DNA of 64,000 nt, taken from the NCBI GenBank assembly GCA_910577315.1, contig CAJTME010000007.1, positions 88,251 through 152,250 of the forward strand, read 5' to 3'. Position numbers and translations under genes: made by a program. Within the stretch, counting starts at the first letter, position 1; each line of letters begins with the position of its first letter. A model generated the notes under the pieces. It made no database searches. It was not told the origin of the DNA and was given only the letters and a program-made list of their open reading frames with translations. This DNA comes from an uncultured Muribaculaceae bacterium. GTDB taxonomy: Bacteria > Bacteroidota > Bacteroidia > Bacteroidales > Muribaculaceae. Positions 14,870-24,124 of the stretch are shown piece by piece.

Positions 14870-17074
14870 TCAGTCGCTATACATCAGCGCCTCGACAATG
14901 AGTTTTAATCCCGAGGTGTCGATTCCCGCGTCGGCAAGGATATGACGGTCAGCGTTGAGGTCGGCCTCGAGCGCAGCCACTCCACGCCCCTCGTAAGCCG
15001 CCGACAGACGATAGAAATTCATGGCCTCGCGGAGATTGCCCGATGCCCAGGAGACATGGCCGGCGTTGAGGTAATCCTCTGCGATTGCACCGCGGCCTAT
15101 GATTTTTTCATAGGTCTGCACCGCCTGGTCATACTTGCGGTTGAGGAACTGCGTCCAGGCCAGCCCGCGCAATGGTTTTAATGAGTCCGGCATTAAGTAG
15201 GCAGCCTTGTGGAACTGAGCCTCGGCCTTGTCATGCTGGCCGGCCTCGGTGAGTGCATAGCCGTAGTTGAGGGCTACGTTGGGGTCGTCGGGAAGCATGT
15301 CGGCAAGTCGACGGTAATATCCGGCGGCACGTTCGGCGCGACCCTCGCGTCGCAGGGCTCCCGCAAGGCGCCGGAGGGTCCATTGCGAACCACCGTCGAG
15401 CAGTTCCGCCTCCTCATAGCGCGATATGGCACCGAGGGTGTCGCCCTCACATTCAAGGGCATATCCCCATTGCTGGGAGCGACGCGCCTCGGGCATCGAC
15501 ACAGCGTCGAGGCGTCCGAAAGCCACAGCGGCCTCGTGCCAGAATTTATGGCGGAAATAAAAGTCGGCGACAGCTGCAAGAAGTTCCTCATCGTTGAATC
15601 CGGCGGCAAGCGCGTCTACTTCGAGCATCGACGGCGCACCCCCGAAAATATTGAAGAACTCGCCCTTGCGGCGGAACAGTTTGTAAAAGCGGTAAAGGTT
15701 CTGTATGTATTTGTTCACGATATTGCGCCTGACGGCCATATCAGAAGCCTTCTCAACTTCCGAAAGCATGTCGCGCATCTGCTCGGACTGCATTTTTATC
15801 GCCTGCATGGCAGCTTCGCGCTGGGCCTGCGGGATGGCGCTGAACGACAGCGCCACGGAATATTTGTCGCTGTCACATAGGATTGGCATGCGGCTGAGCA
15901 GACTGCCCATGGCGCCGTCAAACGAATCTGCCGACGCGACCGCCGAATGGGTGTCGACAAACGGCATGAACCAGTTGACGATGTCGGAAAAGAACGGGAA
16001 CTGCTTCATGTGGCTGAACGAGCCCATGAACACATCGCCCCCCTCGGCCTGGATTTCAGAAAGTTCGCGCAGGCTGCGGGCCATGTCGCTGCCCGCGATT
16101 TTTTCCTCGATTTTTTCCCATTCGGGATTGAATCCGTCGGCAAGCGATTCGAGGTCAAAGTCGCCAGCCTGGAGTTTGGCGCGTATTTCCGGGTCGATTT
16201 TCATAAGCGACGGGAACACCTCTTTGTTCATCTTGTCGCTTATGCGGTCGGTCTCGCACGCACGCATGAATTCAATGGCGGCTGTGGCGAAGTCCTTGTT
16301 CCACATGGGCGATTCCTTGGCGGCGGCCAGGACGTTGGCCACGTTGGGAGGCACAGGGCGTGCCTTAAACCTGTACATGGCCGCAAGAGCCCCGACAAAA
16401 GCCCGCATGCCGACTTCGGCATCGGTGGCCGACATGTAGGTTGCAAGCAGGAATTCCAGGCGGCGCGGGTCGTAAAATTCGAGCAGGCCGAGCGTCATCG
16501 CGCTGACGGCCACCGCCCGGGCATGGGCGGGAAACGGTACCACAGCCGAATCGTCGGCAAGTTCGCGCGCGGCGGCGATGTCGTCTGCCGAAAGGGGATG
16601 GGTAACCCACAGGCGGTTGAAAATGTCGCGCAGCAGGTTCTCGGCGCCACGGGTGCGCTGAGGGTCGGCAATGCTCTCAAAATCGTTGTCGAGGCGCCGC
16701 AGCTCGACACGGTAGGCATCCACAAGGCTACGGACGCTCTCGTTCTGGCGGGTGCCTATGGTCCGGGCTGTGTTGTAATACAGCGCGGGGTTCTCGGCCA
16801 TGAAAGCGCGGCGCGTGAGCACATCCACTATGCCGAGGGCGTCATTCACGATTCCGGCGTAAATGGCTTCGCGTCCGGGATCTTCCGCACCCGAAGCCAC
16901 GTACCGCAGCATGTTGCGGTAATTGTCCTCCAGCCGGTCGATGCCCGAGGTGATTTCCCAGGTCATACCCCCCTCGCTGAACGCACGCATGGCGGCAAAC
17001 GCCTCGCTCAACGCGCCCTCACGGATTTTCAGGCCCATGCGGTTTTTGAAATTCTTTATTTCGTTAAGTTTCAT
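14870..17074 (-). CDS. Large cytoplasmic TPR protein of unknown function
   Basis: The 734-residue product has no signal peptide or membrane helix. The first 540 residues are mostly helical and unassigned; tetratricopeptide repeats are clear from about 545 to 700, for example ALECEGDTLGAISRYEEAELL, YYRRLADMLPDDPNVALNYG and NRKYDQAVQTYEKIIG. Such repeats mediate protein contacts. Its ATG overlaps the stop of the TetR gene by 4 nt, so the two are translated together and may be functionally linked. I do not recognise the N-terminal part, and no catalytic motif is visible. Confidence 0.75.
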   Translation of the reverse strand: MKLNEIKNFKNRMGLKIREGALSEAFAAMRAFSEGGMTWEITSGIDRLEDNYRNMLRYVASGAEDPGREAIYAGIVNDALGIVDVLTRRAFMAENPALYYNTARTIGTRQNESVRSLVDAYRVELRRLDNDFESIADPQRTRGAENLLRDIFNRLWVTHPLSADDIAAARELADDSAVVPFPAHARAVAVSAMTLGLLEFYDPRRLEFLLATYMSATDAEVGMRAFVGALAAMYRFKARPVPPNVANVLAAAKESPMWNKDFATAAIEFMRACETDRISDKMNKEVFPSLMKIDPEIRAKLQAGDFDLESLADGFNPEWEKIEEKIAGSDMARSLRELSEIQAEGGDVFMGSFSHMKQFPFFSDIVNWFMPFVDTHSAVASADSFDGAMGSLLSRMPILCDSDKYSVALSFSAIPQAQREAAMQAIKMQSEQMRDMLSEVEKASDMAVRRNIVNKYIQNLYRFYKLFRRKGEFFNIFGGAPSMLEVDALAAGFNDEELLAAVADFYFRHKFWHEAAVAFGRLDAVSMPEARRSQQWGYALECEGDTLGAISRYEEAELLDGGSQWTLRRLAGALRREGRAERAAGYYRRLADMLPDDPNVALNYGYALTEAGQHDKAEAQFHKAAYLMPDSLKPLRGLAWTQFLNRKYDQAVQTYEKIIGRGAIAEDYLNAGHVSWASGNLREAMNFYRLSAAYEGRGVAALEADLNADRHILADAGIDTSGLKLIVEALMYSD

Positions 17075-17640
17075 TTCTGGATGTCTGACATTATAAATTC
17101 AGTAAAGGCTACTATTGCCCGCTTGCGCTCCTCGAGATTTTCCGGATTGAGCGGCTGAAGGTCGAGCGCCGACACCGCCACATAGATGAATTCTTTAAGC
17201 AGCGCGCACCGTTCGGGCCTGAACACGCCTTTCTCGCAACCCTCGGCGATGAGGGCCGAAAGCATCGCATTTTCCTTGTCGCGTGCCATCCTGTGCAGTT
17301 TGGCGATGCGACGGCTGTCGAATTTCAACCATGCGACAACCGGGGCCGACGCCGACGGTGTTACATAACGTTCGAGACGCTTGCGCATGTAGTCGCGCAA
17401 CCTGCGCTCGACTGGTGCGCCGCTGTCTACGACCTCGCGCAACGCATCAACCATGCGGTCGCTTTCCTCCTCGAGCACGGCATTGTAGATTTCCTTCTTG
17501 TTTCGGAAATATGTGTAGATGGTGCGCCGGCCCTTGGCCGAGGCTGCGGCAATATCGTTCATCGTGGTGTGCGCCACGCCCTTGTGGGCAAAGAGCTGCC
17601 GGGCCACTTCTATTAATTTCTCGCGGGTCTTACTTGCCAT
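17071..17640 (-). CDS. TetR/AcrR-family transcriptional regulator
   Basis: The 189-residue product has the N-terminal DNA-binding domain in the first 50 residues (TREKLIEVARQLFAHKGV, then TTMNDIAAASAKGRRTIYTYF with FRNKKEIY), which is the standard TetR helix-turn-helix. The C-terminal ligand domain is not assignable. It heads a minus-strand unit with the TPR protein and DUF4293 gene and faces dacB across a 101-bp divergent region, so it may regulate itself and possibly dacB. TetR proteins usually repress until a small ligand binds. Confidence 0.93.
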   Translation of the reverse strand: MASKTREKLIEVARQLFAHKGVAHTTMNDIAAASAKGRRTIYTYFRNKKEIYNAVLEEESDRMVDALREVVDSGAPVERRLRDYMRKRLERYVTPSASAPVVAWLKFDSRRIAKLHRMARDKENAMLSALIAEGCEKGVFRPERCALLKEFIYVAVSALDLQPLNPENLEERKRAIVAFTEFIMSDIQK

Positions 17641-17658
17641 CTATACTTTGTTTAGATG

Positions 17659-17666
17659 CAAAGTTA
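17659..17666 (-). promoter_or_regulatory. Promoter -7 box of the TetR unit
   Basis: TAACTTTG on the minus strand, 18 bp before the ATG, gives a predicted leader of about 15 nt. A TTG occurs 23 bp upstream, slightly far for a -33 element. The box lies close to the opposite-facing dacB box. Confidence 0.7.
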
Positions 17667-17709
17667 CTTTTTTTTCAGCAATTATAGGCCAACATAGCCC
17701 ATAAATTGT

Positions 17710-17717
17710 TACTTTTG
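17710..17717 (+). promoter_or_regulatory. Promoter -7 box of dacB
   Basis: TACTTTTG 24 bp before the dacB ATG, giving a leader of about 21 nt. No -33 TTTG is evident. Its distance from the divergent TetR box is 43 bp, short enough for one regulator to affect both. Confidence 0.65.
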
Positions 17718-17741
17718 CAAACAAAAACGACCACATAACGC

Positions 17742-19100
17742 ATGAATCCACGTTTTATCCCGGTCGCCGCGGCGGCCATCATCATGGCCGCGCCGATGGC
17801 GGAAGCCGATAATTTTTTTGACATAGAGGGCGGCGACGCCACTTCGGTGGGCGTATACGTCAAGGAGCTTGCCAGCGGCAAAGTGCTGGTAGACCACAAT
17901 TCTGCTCTCGCGCTCACCCCGGCCAGTGTCACCAAGGCCGTAACCACCGCCACCGCATTGCAAAAGCTCGGAGCCGACTGGCGCTTCACAACCACAGTCG
18001 ACCTTTCCGGCTCGCGCTCCACGGCCACTCGCTCGTGCTGGAACGGCAATCTGGTCATAAACGCGTCGGGCGACCCCACCCTCGAAAGCAAGGAATTCAA
18101 AAGCAATCTCGGATTCACCGACTCAATCATAGCCTCGCTCAAACGCCTGGGAATATCGGAAATTCAAGGCACCGTAATCATCAAGGAGCACATGGACGAC
18201 GCAGGCCCCGTGCCTCAGTGGGAAGTTGAGGACCTCGCCTGGGAATATGGCGCTGGACTTTACGATTTCAACTACGCGGGCAACGTGGTCAGGGCATATC
18301 CCAATACCGGCAAAACCGTCCCGGCATCCGACCTCAAAATAACCGTCAAGCCTTCCGAAGACGGTGGCACGGACCTTATCCGCGGCATAAACTCGGAAAA
18401 CCTCACCGTGTGGGCAAGCGCCAAAAACCGCCAGAACCAAAAGTGGAATGTTGGCACAACAATACCAAATCCAGCAGGAGTTTACGTAAAATTGCTTACA
18501 TCGAAGCTTAAAGCCGCCGGCATCAAGATTTCGGCAAAGCGGGCCAACTCTGACGAAGCATCCACCCGTGTCTATACCCACAAGTCACCCAAGCTGCAGT
18601 CCATCTGCCAAAATCTCATGAAGCGGTCAGACAACCTTTTCGCCGAGGGCATGCTCCGCGCCATCAAGCGCGGCGACTCACGCTCCGACTGCATCAAGGC
18701 CGAGAAAGCATACTGGACCGACAACGGCGTCAGCGCATCCCGCACAATCATCAACGACGGCAGTGGCCTTACACGCGCCAACCGGCTGTCGCCCCGCTTC
18801 CTGGGCGACATGCTCGAATGGATGGCCAAATCGCCGAACGCGGCAACATATATCGACTTCTTCCCCGTGTCGGGCATCGACGGCACGCTCAAGTCGCTGC
18901 TCGCCAAGACCCGCCTGAAAGGACGGCTCGCCATGAAAACGGGCTCGGTCAGCTCCGTACAGTGCTACGCCGGCTACAAACTCGACCAGGCCGGAAAACC
19001 GACCCACGTGGTTGTGATAATGGTGAACGGCTTCTTCTGCAGCCGCGCCGCCCTCCGCAAGCAAATCGAGAATTTCCTCCTCAAAACTTTTGAAGACTGA
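17742..19100 (+). CDS. dacB: D-alanyl-D-alanine carboxypeptidase/endopeptidase (PBP4, S13 family)
   Basis: The 452-residue product has a signal peptide (NPRFIPVAAAAIIMAAPMA, cut near AEA). The three penicillin-binding motifs are S62-x-x-K65 in PASVTKAVT, S296-x-N in RSDNLFAEG and K399-T-G in MKTGSVSSV, the pattern of peptidase family S13. These periplasmic enzymes trim the terminal D-Ala or cut 4-3 cross-links of murein. The gene is first in a tight unit (2, 3 and 7 nt gaps) with an unknown gene, rsmI and a coiled-coil lipoprotein. Confidence 0.95.
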   Translation: MNPRFIPVAAAAIIMAAPMAEADNFFDIEGGDATSVGVYVKELASGKVLVDHNSALALTPASVTKAVTTATALQKLGADWRFTTTVDLSGSRSTATRSCWNGNLVINASGDPTLESKEFKSNLGFTDSIIASLKRLGISEIQGTVIIKEHMDDAGPVPQWEVEDLAWEYGAGLYDFNYAGNVVRAYPNTGKTVPASDLKITVKPSEDGGTDLIRGINSENLTVWASAKNRQNQKWNVGTTIPNPAGVYVKLLTSKLKAAGIKISAKRANSDEASTRVYTHKSPKLQSICQNLMKRSDNLFAEGMLRAIKRGDSRSDCIKAEKAYWTDNGVSASRTIINDGSGLTRANRLSPRFLGDMLEWMAKSPNAATYIDFFPVSGIDGTLKSLLAKTRLKGRLAMKTGSVSSVQCYAGYKLDQAGKPTHVVVIMVNGFFCSRAALRKQIENFLLKTFED

Positions 19101-19102
19101 TT

Positions 19103-19726
19103 ATGAATACGACACTCAACCGCCTCATCCGCCTTAATGTTGAACTTGAAGGCGCCCTGCGCGTGGCGGCCGGCCGCCCCTCGCCGGAGGCTCTGGAGGC
19201 TGCCCGCGAGAAATTTGATGAAATGACAGCGCTCTTCGCCACTCTCGCCCCCGCATCAGCAACGGACCAGCACGACGAAGAACAGACGCAGCTGAAATAT
19301 GACGAGGCGCTAAACGGAGAGGATTCGCCCATGGACGAACCGACCGACAGCATGGTTCCGGCCGACGGACAGATTGTCGAAACAGACGCAGAAGCCGAGG
19401 CCGTACCCGCGGCCACATCCGCCCCTGCCCCCGAAGCTCAACGCGAGACTCCGGCTCAGGAAAGCCGTCCTATTGCCGTCGACGAACGCATGCTGAAATC
19501 AGACCTGCGCAAGTCGTTCACGCTCAACGACAAGTTCCGTTTCCGCCGCGAACTTTTCGGAGGCGATGACGCTGAGTTCAGCGATACCCTCGACCTCCTC
19601 GCCACCATGCACTCGCTCAGTGAAGCCGAGGAATACATCTACGACGACCTCCAATGGAGCCGGGAAGACGAGAACGTGGCGGAATTCATGGACATCGTGG
19701 CCAACTTTTTCAACACCAGAAAATAA
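19103..19726 (+). CDS. Conserved-looking acidic protein of unknown function
   Basis: I do not recognise this 207-residue protein. It has three parts: a helical N-terminus (about 1-50), a low-complexity acidic, Ala/Pro-rich linker (about 55-125), and a well-formed C-terminal domain of about 80 residues that begins LKSDLRKSFTLNDKFRFRRE and continues through FSDTLDLLATMHSLSEAEEYI to the end. There is no signal peptide or membrane helix. It is 2 nt after dacB and 3 nt before rsmI, so it is co-transcribed with both. The ordered C-terminal domain with a disordered tether suggests a protein-interaction role, which is only inference. Confidence 0.7.
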   Translation: MNTTLNRLIRLNVELEGALRVAAGRPSPEALEAAREKFDEMTALFATLAPASATDQHDEEQTQLKYDEALNGEDSPMDEPTDSMVPADGQIVETDAEAEAVPAATSAPAPEAQRETPAQESRPIAVDERMLKSDLRKSFTLNDKFRFRRELFGGDDAEFSDTLDLLATMHSLSEAEEYIYDDLQWSREDENVAEFMDIVANFFNTRK

Positions 19727-19729
19727 CGC

Positions 19730-20449
19730 ATGGCCGGCAAACTCTACATAGTCCCCACCCCCGTGGGAAACATGGCCGACATGACACCCAGGGCCGTGGA
19801 AGTGCTGACCCAGGCCGACCTTATCCTGGCCGAGGACACCCGCACCAGCGCCGTGCTAATGCAAAGGTTCGGAATCACAACGCCGATGCAGAGCCACCAC
19901 AAGTTCAACGAGCACGACACATCCGCCGCCGTGGCGTCGCGCATCGCCGCCGGACAAACCGTCGCACTGGTATCTGACGCCGGCACCCCGGGCATATCCG
20001 ACCCCGGTTTCATGCTGTCGCGCGAATGCCGCCGCCTCGGCATCGAGGTCGTAACGCTGCCTGGTCCCACGGCCTTCGTTCCGGCCCTGGTCAATTCAGG
20101 CCTTCCCTGCGACCGTTTCGTATTCGAGGGATTCCTCCCTCAGAAAAAAGGCCGCGCCACGCGCATATCTACCCTTGCCGACGACGACCGCACCTTCATC
20201 ATCTACGAATCGCCCCTGCGGTTGGTCAAAACCCTCGAGCAGCTCGCCCAGGCATGCGGCGCCGACCGCCCGGCCTCGGTCACCCGCGAAATATCCAAAA
20301 TACACGAAACCACCGTACGCGGCACCCTCGCCGAAATAATTAATCACTTCACCGAGAACCCTCCGAGGGGAGAGATTGTTATAATCGTAGCCGGTAAGCC
20401 TGACACCGGCCATAAAGTTCACGTCAACAAATACAAACCTGAAAAATAA
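19730..20449 (+). CDS. rsmI: 16S rRNA (cytidine-1402-2'-O)-methyltransferase
   Basis: The 239-residue product is a SAM-dependent tetrapyrrole-methylase-fold enzyme that methylates the ribose of C1402 in 16S rRNA at the decoding centre. Family signatures are LYIVPTPVGNMADMTPRA at the start, LAEDTRTS at about 35, HHKFNEHD near 60 and LVSDAGTPGISDPGF near 85. Its length is at the short end for the family (about 230-290). It is 3 nt downstream of the unknown gene and 7 nt upstream of the lipoprotein gene. Confidence 0.96.
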   Translation: MAGKLYIVPTPVGNMADMTPRAVEVLTQADLILAEDTRTSAVLMQRFGITTPMQSHHKFNEHDTSAAVASRIAAGQTVALVSDAGTPGISDPGFMLSRECRRLGIEVVTLPGPTAFVPALVNSGLPCDRFVFEGFLPQKKGRATRISTLADDDRTFIIYESPLRLVKTLEQLAQACGADRPASVTREISKIHETTVRGTLAEIINHFTENPPRGEIVIIVAGKPDTGHKVHVNKYKPEK

Positions 20450-20456
20450 CCGAGTT

Positions 20457-21326
20457 ATGAAAAAATTATTCATCATGGCCCTCGCAGCGGCAGCAGTGCT
20501 TTCGTCATGCGACAACAAGGCAAAGGAAGAAGCCGCCGCACAGCAGGCCGCTCTTCAGGCAGCATCAAAACAGGAACTTCAAGTGGCCGTTGCAGACCGC
20601 GACTCACTGTTGAGCCTCGTAAACGACATATCGGCCGGAATGGACCAGATCAAGCGTCTTGAAAACATCCTCAGCGTATCAAACTCGTCGGGCGAATCGG
20701 CCTCACAGCGTGCCCAGATCCGCTCGGACATCGCCGCCATCCAGGCCACTCTCGAACAGCGCCGCGAACAGCTCGCACAGCTTGAGGAGAAACTCAACAA
20801 ATCGAATCTCAACAACGCAAACCTGCGCAAGACCATAGAAACCCTCCGCGGTCAAATTGACTCACAGTCAGCCGAAATCGAAACCCTCCGCGCCAACCTC
20901 GACGAGGCCAAGGCCAAAATCGGAACTCTCAACCAGGCCGTTGACTCGCTCAACACCACCGTAACAACCGTAACCACCGAACGTGACGCCGCACAGCAGG
21001 AAAGCACCGAGCTCAACAACGAACTCAACACATGCTACTACGTGGCCGCATCGTCCAAAGAGCTCAAGGAGCACAAGATTCTCGAAACCGGATTCCTCCG
21101 CAAGTCCAAACTCCTCAAGGGCAACTTCGACCAGAGTTTCTTCACCACAGCCGACAAGCGCACCCTCACCGTGCTGAACCTCCACTCCAAAAAGGCAAAG
21201 GTGCTCACCAACCAGCCCGCCGGCTCGTATGAAATCATCGACAACAACGGCCAGAAAGCCCTCCGCATCCTCAATCCCGATTCGTTCTGGGCTCTGTCCA
21301 ACTATCTCGTAATCGAAATCGACTGA
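20457..21326 (+). CDS. Coiled-coil lipoprotein
   Basis: The 289-residue product begins with a lipoprotein signal (KKLFIMALAAAAVLSSC, acylated Cys in LSSCDN). Residues about 25-190 form a long, heptad-rich coiled coil (for example LEQRREQLAQLEEKLNK), and the last 90 residues form a small globular domain with the segment ETGFLRKSKLLKGNFDQSFFT. The protein is therefore probably anchored in the inner or outer membrane with a rod extending through the periplasm. Function unknown. It ends the dacB unit and is followed by a good terminator. Confidence 0.75.
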   Translation: MKKLFIMALAAAAVLSSCDNKAKEEAAAQQAALQAASKQELQVAVADRDSLLSLVNDISAGMDQIKRLENILSVSNSSGESASQRAQIRSDIAAIQATLEQRREQLAQLEEKLNKSNLNNANLRKTIETLRGQIDSQSAEIETLRANLDEAKAKIGTLNQAVDSLNTTVTTVTTERDAAQQESTELNNELNTCYYVAASSKELKEHKILETGFLRKSKLLKGNFDQSFFTTADKRTLTVLNLHSKKAKVLTNQPAGSYEIIDNNGQKALRILNPDSFWALSNYLVIEID

Positions 21327-21351
21327 TAGGACACGCCGGTTCAATATCACA

Positions 21352-21392
21352 ATGGCCTGCCGGACTTTTTTGCCCGGCAGGCCATATTTTTT
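21352..21392 (+). terminator. Terminator of the dacB-rsmI unit
   Basis: A 12-bp perfect stem (ATGGCCTGCCGG at 21352-21363 with CCGGCAGGCCAT at 21374-21385) is followed by a run of T. Confidence 0.92.
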
Positions 21393-21436
21393 CCATTATT
21401 TTCCATTATTTTATGTGATAACCCGCCAAAAATTCG

Positions 21437-21444
21437 TAACTTTG
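21437..21444 (+). promoter_or_regulatory. Promoter -7 box of purH
   Basis: TAACTTTG lies 78 bp before the purH ATG, so the predicted leader is about 75 nt. I saw no PurR- or purine-riboswitch-like element in that leader. Confidence 0.7.
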
Positions 21445-21522
21445 CACACCAATAGTTACTTTTCGCCTCGGAACAGATTGTTTGGAGGTTAACCTCAACC
21501 ATAAAACTTGCGCTAAAAAGCT

Positions 21523-23055
21523 ATGGCTCAAACAAAAGCGATTAAGACAGCTCTTATTTCGGTCTTTCATAAAGACGGCCTTTCCGAAATCCTCGCCCTC
21601 CTTGCCAAGGACGGCGTGAAATTCCTTTCCACCGGCGGCACCCGCGCCTTCATCGAGGAGCAGGGCTATGCCTGCGAAGCGGTGGAAGACCTCACCGGCT
21701 ACCCCTCGATTCTCGGCGGCCGCGTGAAGACCCTCCACCCCAAGGTGTTCGGAGGCATCCTCGGACGGCGCTCGCTCGAAAGCGACATGACCACCATGGC
21801 CGAGCTCGCCATTCCCGAAATAGACCTCGTTATCGTCGACCTCTATCCTTTTGAGCAGACCGTAGCATCCGGCGCATCCCACCAGGACATCATCGAGAAA
21901 ATCGACATAGGCGGCATCTCGCTCATCCGCGCCGCCGCCAAAAACTTTGCCGACGTGGCAATCGTAGCCTCGAAAGGCCAGTACGGAATGTTGCGCGGCT
22001 TCCTCGAACAGCACGGCGCCGCCACTACCCTTGAAGAACGCACCGTCCTCGCCCGCGAGGCCTTCGCCGTCTCATCGGGCTACGACTCGGCAATCTTCGA
22101 CTACATGGCATCTACCATCGAGGCGCCCGCCGGTGCCCTGCGTCTTGCCGTCAACGGCGAACGCAGCCTCCGCTACGGCGAGAACCCCCACCAGCAGGCC
22201 AACTTCTTCGGCAACTTCGACGCCATGTTCGACCAGCTCCACGGCAAGGAAATCTCCTACAACAACCTCCTCGACATCGACTCGGCAGTCAATCTTATCG
22301 ACGAGTTCGGTGCCGAACCCACCGTTGCGATTCTCAAGCACAACAACGCCTGCGGCCTCGCCACTCGCCACACTCTCGCCCAGGCATGGGCCGACGCACT
22401 CGCAGGCGACCCCGTTTCGGCTTTCGGCGGCGTAATCATCACCAACGCCCCCGTTGACGCTGCCGCAGCCGAGGAAATCAACAAGATCTTCTTCGAGGTC
22501 ATCATCGCGCCCGAATACTCCGAAGACGCAATGGCAATCCTCACCCAAAAGAAGAACCGCATAATCCTCCGCCGCAAGGCATGTCCCGGCAATGCCCGCA
22601 GCGTGCGCTCGATTCTCAACGGCGTCCTCGTTCAGGACCGCGACCATAAAGTCGAGACAGCCGAAGACCTCAATGTGGTTTCCGGCACCCTCACCGACGC
22701 CCGCGTGGCCGACATGCTCTTTGCCAACAAAATCGTCAAGCACTCCAAGAGCAACGCAATCGTCCTCGCCAAGGACGGCCAGCTGCTCGGTTCGGGCGTA
22801 GGCCAGACATCGCGCGTCGACGCCCTCCGTCATGCCATCGAAAAAGCCCGTTCGTTCGGGTTCGACCTCAACGGCGCCACAATGGCATCCGACGCATTCT
22901 TCCCCTTTGCCGACTGCGTGGAAATCGCCCGCGAGGCCGGCATCGACTCTGTGATACAACCCGGCGGTTCGATACGCGACACCGACTCGGTGGATTACTG
23001 CCGCGCCCACGACATGACCATGGTCATGACCGGGTTCCGCCACTTCCGCCACTGA
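21523..23055 (+). CDS. purH: Bifunctional AICAR transformylase/IMP cyclohydrolase
   Basis: The 510-residue product carries out the last two steps of purine synthesis: formylation of AICAR and ring closure to IMP. The N-terminal IMP cyclohydrolase domain shows ALISVFHKDGL, STGGTRAFIE and GGRVKTLHPKVFGGIL; the C-terminal transformylase domain shows RYGENPHQQANFF, KHNNACGLA and the end PGGSIRDTDSVDYCRAHDM. The length is normal for the family. It lies 49 nt before mreB with no obvious promoter between, so it may be the first gene of the rod-shape operon transcript. Confidence 0.98.
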   Translation: MAQTKAIKTALISVFHKDGLSEILALLAKDGVKFLSTGGTRAFIEEQGYACEAVEDLTGYPSILGGRVKTLHPKVFGGILGRRSLESDMTTMAELAIPEIDLVIVDLYPFEQTVASGASHQDIIEKIDIGGISLIRAAAKNFADVAIVASKGQYGMLRGFLEQHGAATTLEERTVLAREAFAVSSGYDSAIFDYMASTIEAPAGALRLAVNGERSLRYGENPHQQANFFGNFDAMFDQLHGKEISYNNLLDIDSAVNLIDEFGAEPTVAILKHNNACGLATRHTLAQAWADALAGDPVSAFGGVIITNAPVDAAAAEEINKIFFEVIIAPEYSEDAMAILTQKKNRIILRRKACPGNARSVRSILNGVLVQDRDHKVETAEDLNVVSGTLTDARVADMLFANKIVKHSKSNAIVLAKDGQLLGSGVGQTSRVDALRHAIEKARSFGFDLNGATMASDAFFPFADCVEIAREAGIDSVIQPGGSIRDTDSVDYCRAHDMTMVMTGFRHFRH

Positions 23056-23104
23056 TTCCCGTCAATCTCTACTCTTCATTTATACACTCTGACTACAAGA
23101 CAAA

Positions 23105-24124
23105 ATGGGACTGTTCTCACTCACCAAGGAAATCGCAATCGACCTTGGCACAGCCAACACAATAATCATACATAACGACAAAATCGTTATCAACGAGCCT
23201 TCAATCGTGGCCCTCGACAACCGCACCGACAAACTCATCGCCGTCGGTACCGAGGCCCACCTGATGGAAGGCAAGAACCCCCAGGGCATCCGTACTGTAC
23301 GCCCCCTCAAGAAGGGCGTCATCGCCGACTTCAATGCTGCCGAACTGATGATTCGCGGCCTCGTGAAGAAGGCTTCGAGCAAGAGCAACTGGTTCACCCC
23401 CTCGCTCCGCATGGTTGTCGGCATCCCCTCCGGCTCGACCGAAGTTGAAATCCGCGCCGTGCGCGACTCGTCGGAACACGCCGGCGGCCGCGACTCATAC
23501 ATGATTTACGAGCCCATGGCCGCAGCCCTCGGCATCGGCCTCGATGTTGAGGCGCCCGAAGGCAATATGATTGTCGACATAGGCGGCGGCACCACCGAAA
23601 TCGCCGTAATATCGCTGGGGGGCATCGTGTCGAACAAGAGCATCCAGGTGGCCGGCGACGACCTCACCGAGGACATCCAGAACCACATGCGCCGCGCCCA
23701 CAACGTAAAGGTTGGCGTACGCACCGCCGAGCAAATCAAGATTCACGTAGGCTCAGCCCTCACCGAGCTTGAAAATCCGCCGGAAGACTACATCGTACAC
23801 GGCCCCAACATGATGACGGCCCTGCCTATGGAGGTGCCCGTAAGCTACCAGGAAATCAGCCACTGCATCGAAAAGACCATCTCGAAAATCGAAGCAGCCG
23901 TGCTGAGCGCCCTCGAGCAGACCCCGCCCGAGCTCTACGCCGACCTGGTGCGCAACGGCATCTACCTTGCCGGCGGCGGCGCCATGCTGCGCGGCCTTGA
24001 CAAGCGCTTCACCGACAAAATCGGCATCCAGTTCCACATCGCCGAGGATCCCCTCCTCTCTGTGGCGAAAGGCACCGGCGTAGCCCTCAAAAACATCGAC
24101 AAGTTCTCGTTCCTGATCCGTTGA
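23105..24124 (+). CDS. mreB: Rod-shape-determining actin homologue
   Basis: MreB is the bacterial actin that organises lateral murein synthesis beneath the inner membrane. The 339-residue product has the actin-fold phosphate motifs IAIDLGTANT near the start and VDIGGGTTEIAVISLGG at about residue 155-170, the connect region YEPMAAALG and the adenosine motif LAGGGAMLRGLD. The length is usual. It begins the mreB-mreC-mreD-mrdA-rodA series, whose gene order is widely conserved, and its stop overlaps the start of mreC. Confidence 0.98.
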   Translation: MGLFSLTKEIAIDLGTANTIIIHNDKIVINEPSIVALDNRTDKLIAVGTEAHLMEGKNPQGIRTVRPLKKGVIADFNAAELMIRGLVKKASSKSNWFTPSLRMVVGIPSGSTEVEIRAVRDSSEHAGGRDSYMIYEPMAAALGIGLDVEAPEGNMIVDIGGGTTEIAVISLGGIVSNKSIQVAGDDLTEDIQNHMRRAHNVKVGVRTAEQIKIHVGSALTELENPPEDYIVHGPNMMTALPMEVPVSYQEISHCIEKTISKIEAAVLSALEQTPPELYADLVRNGIYLAGGGAMLRGLDKRFTDKIGIQFHIAEDPLLSVAKGTGVALKNIDKFSFLIR

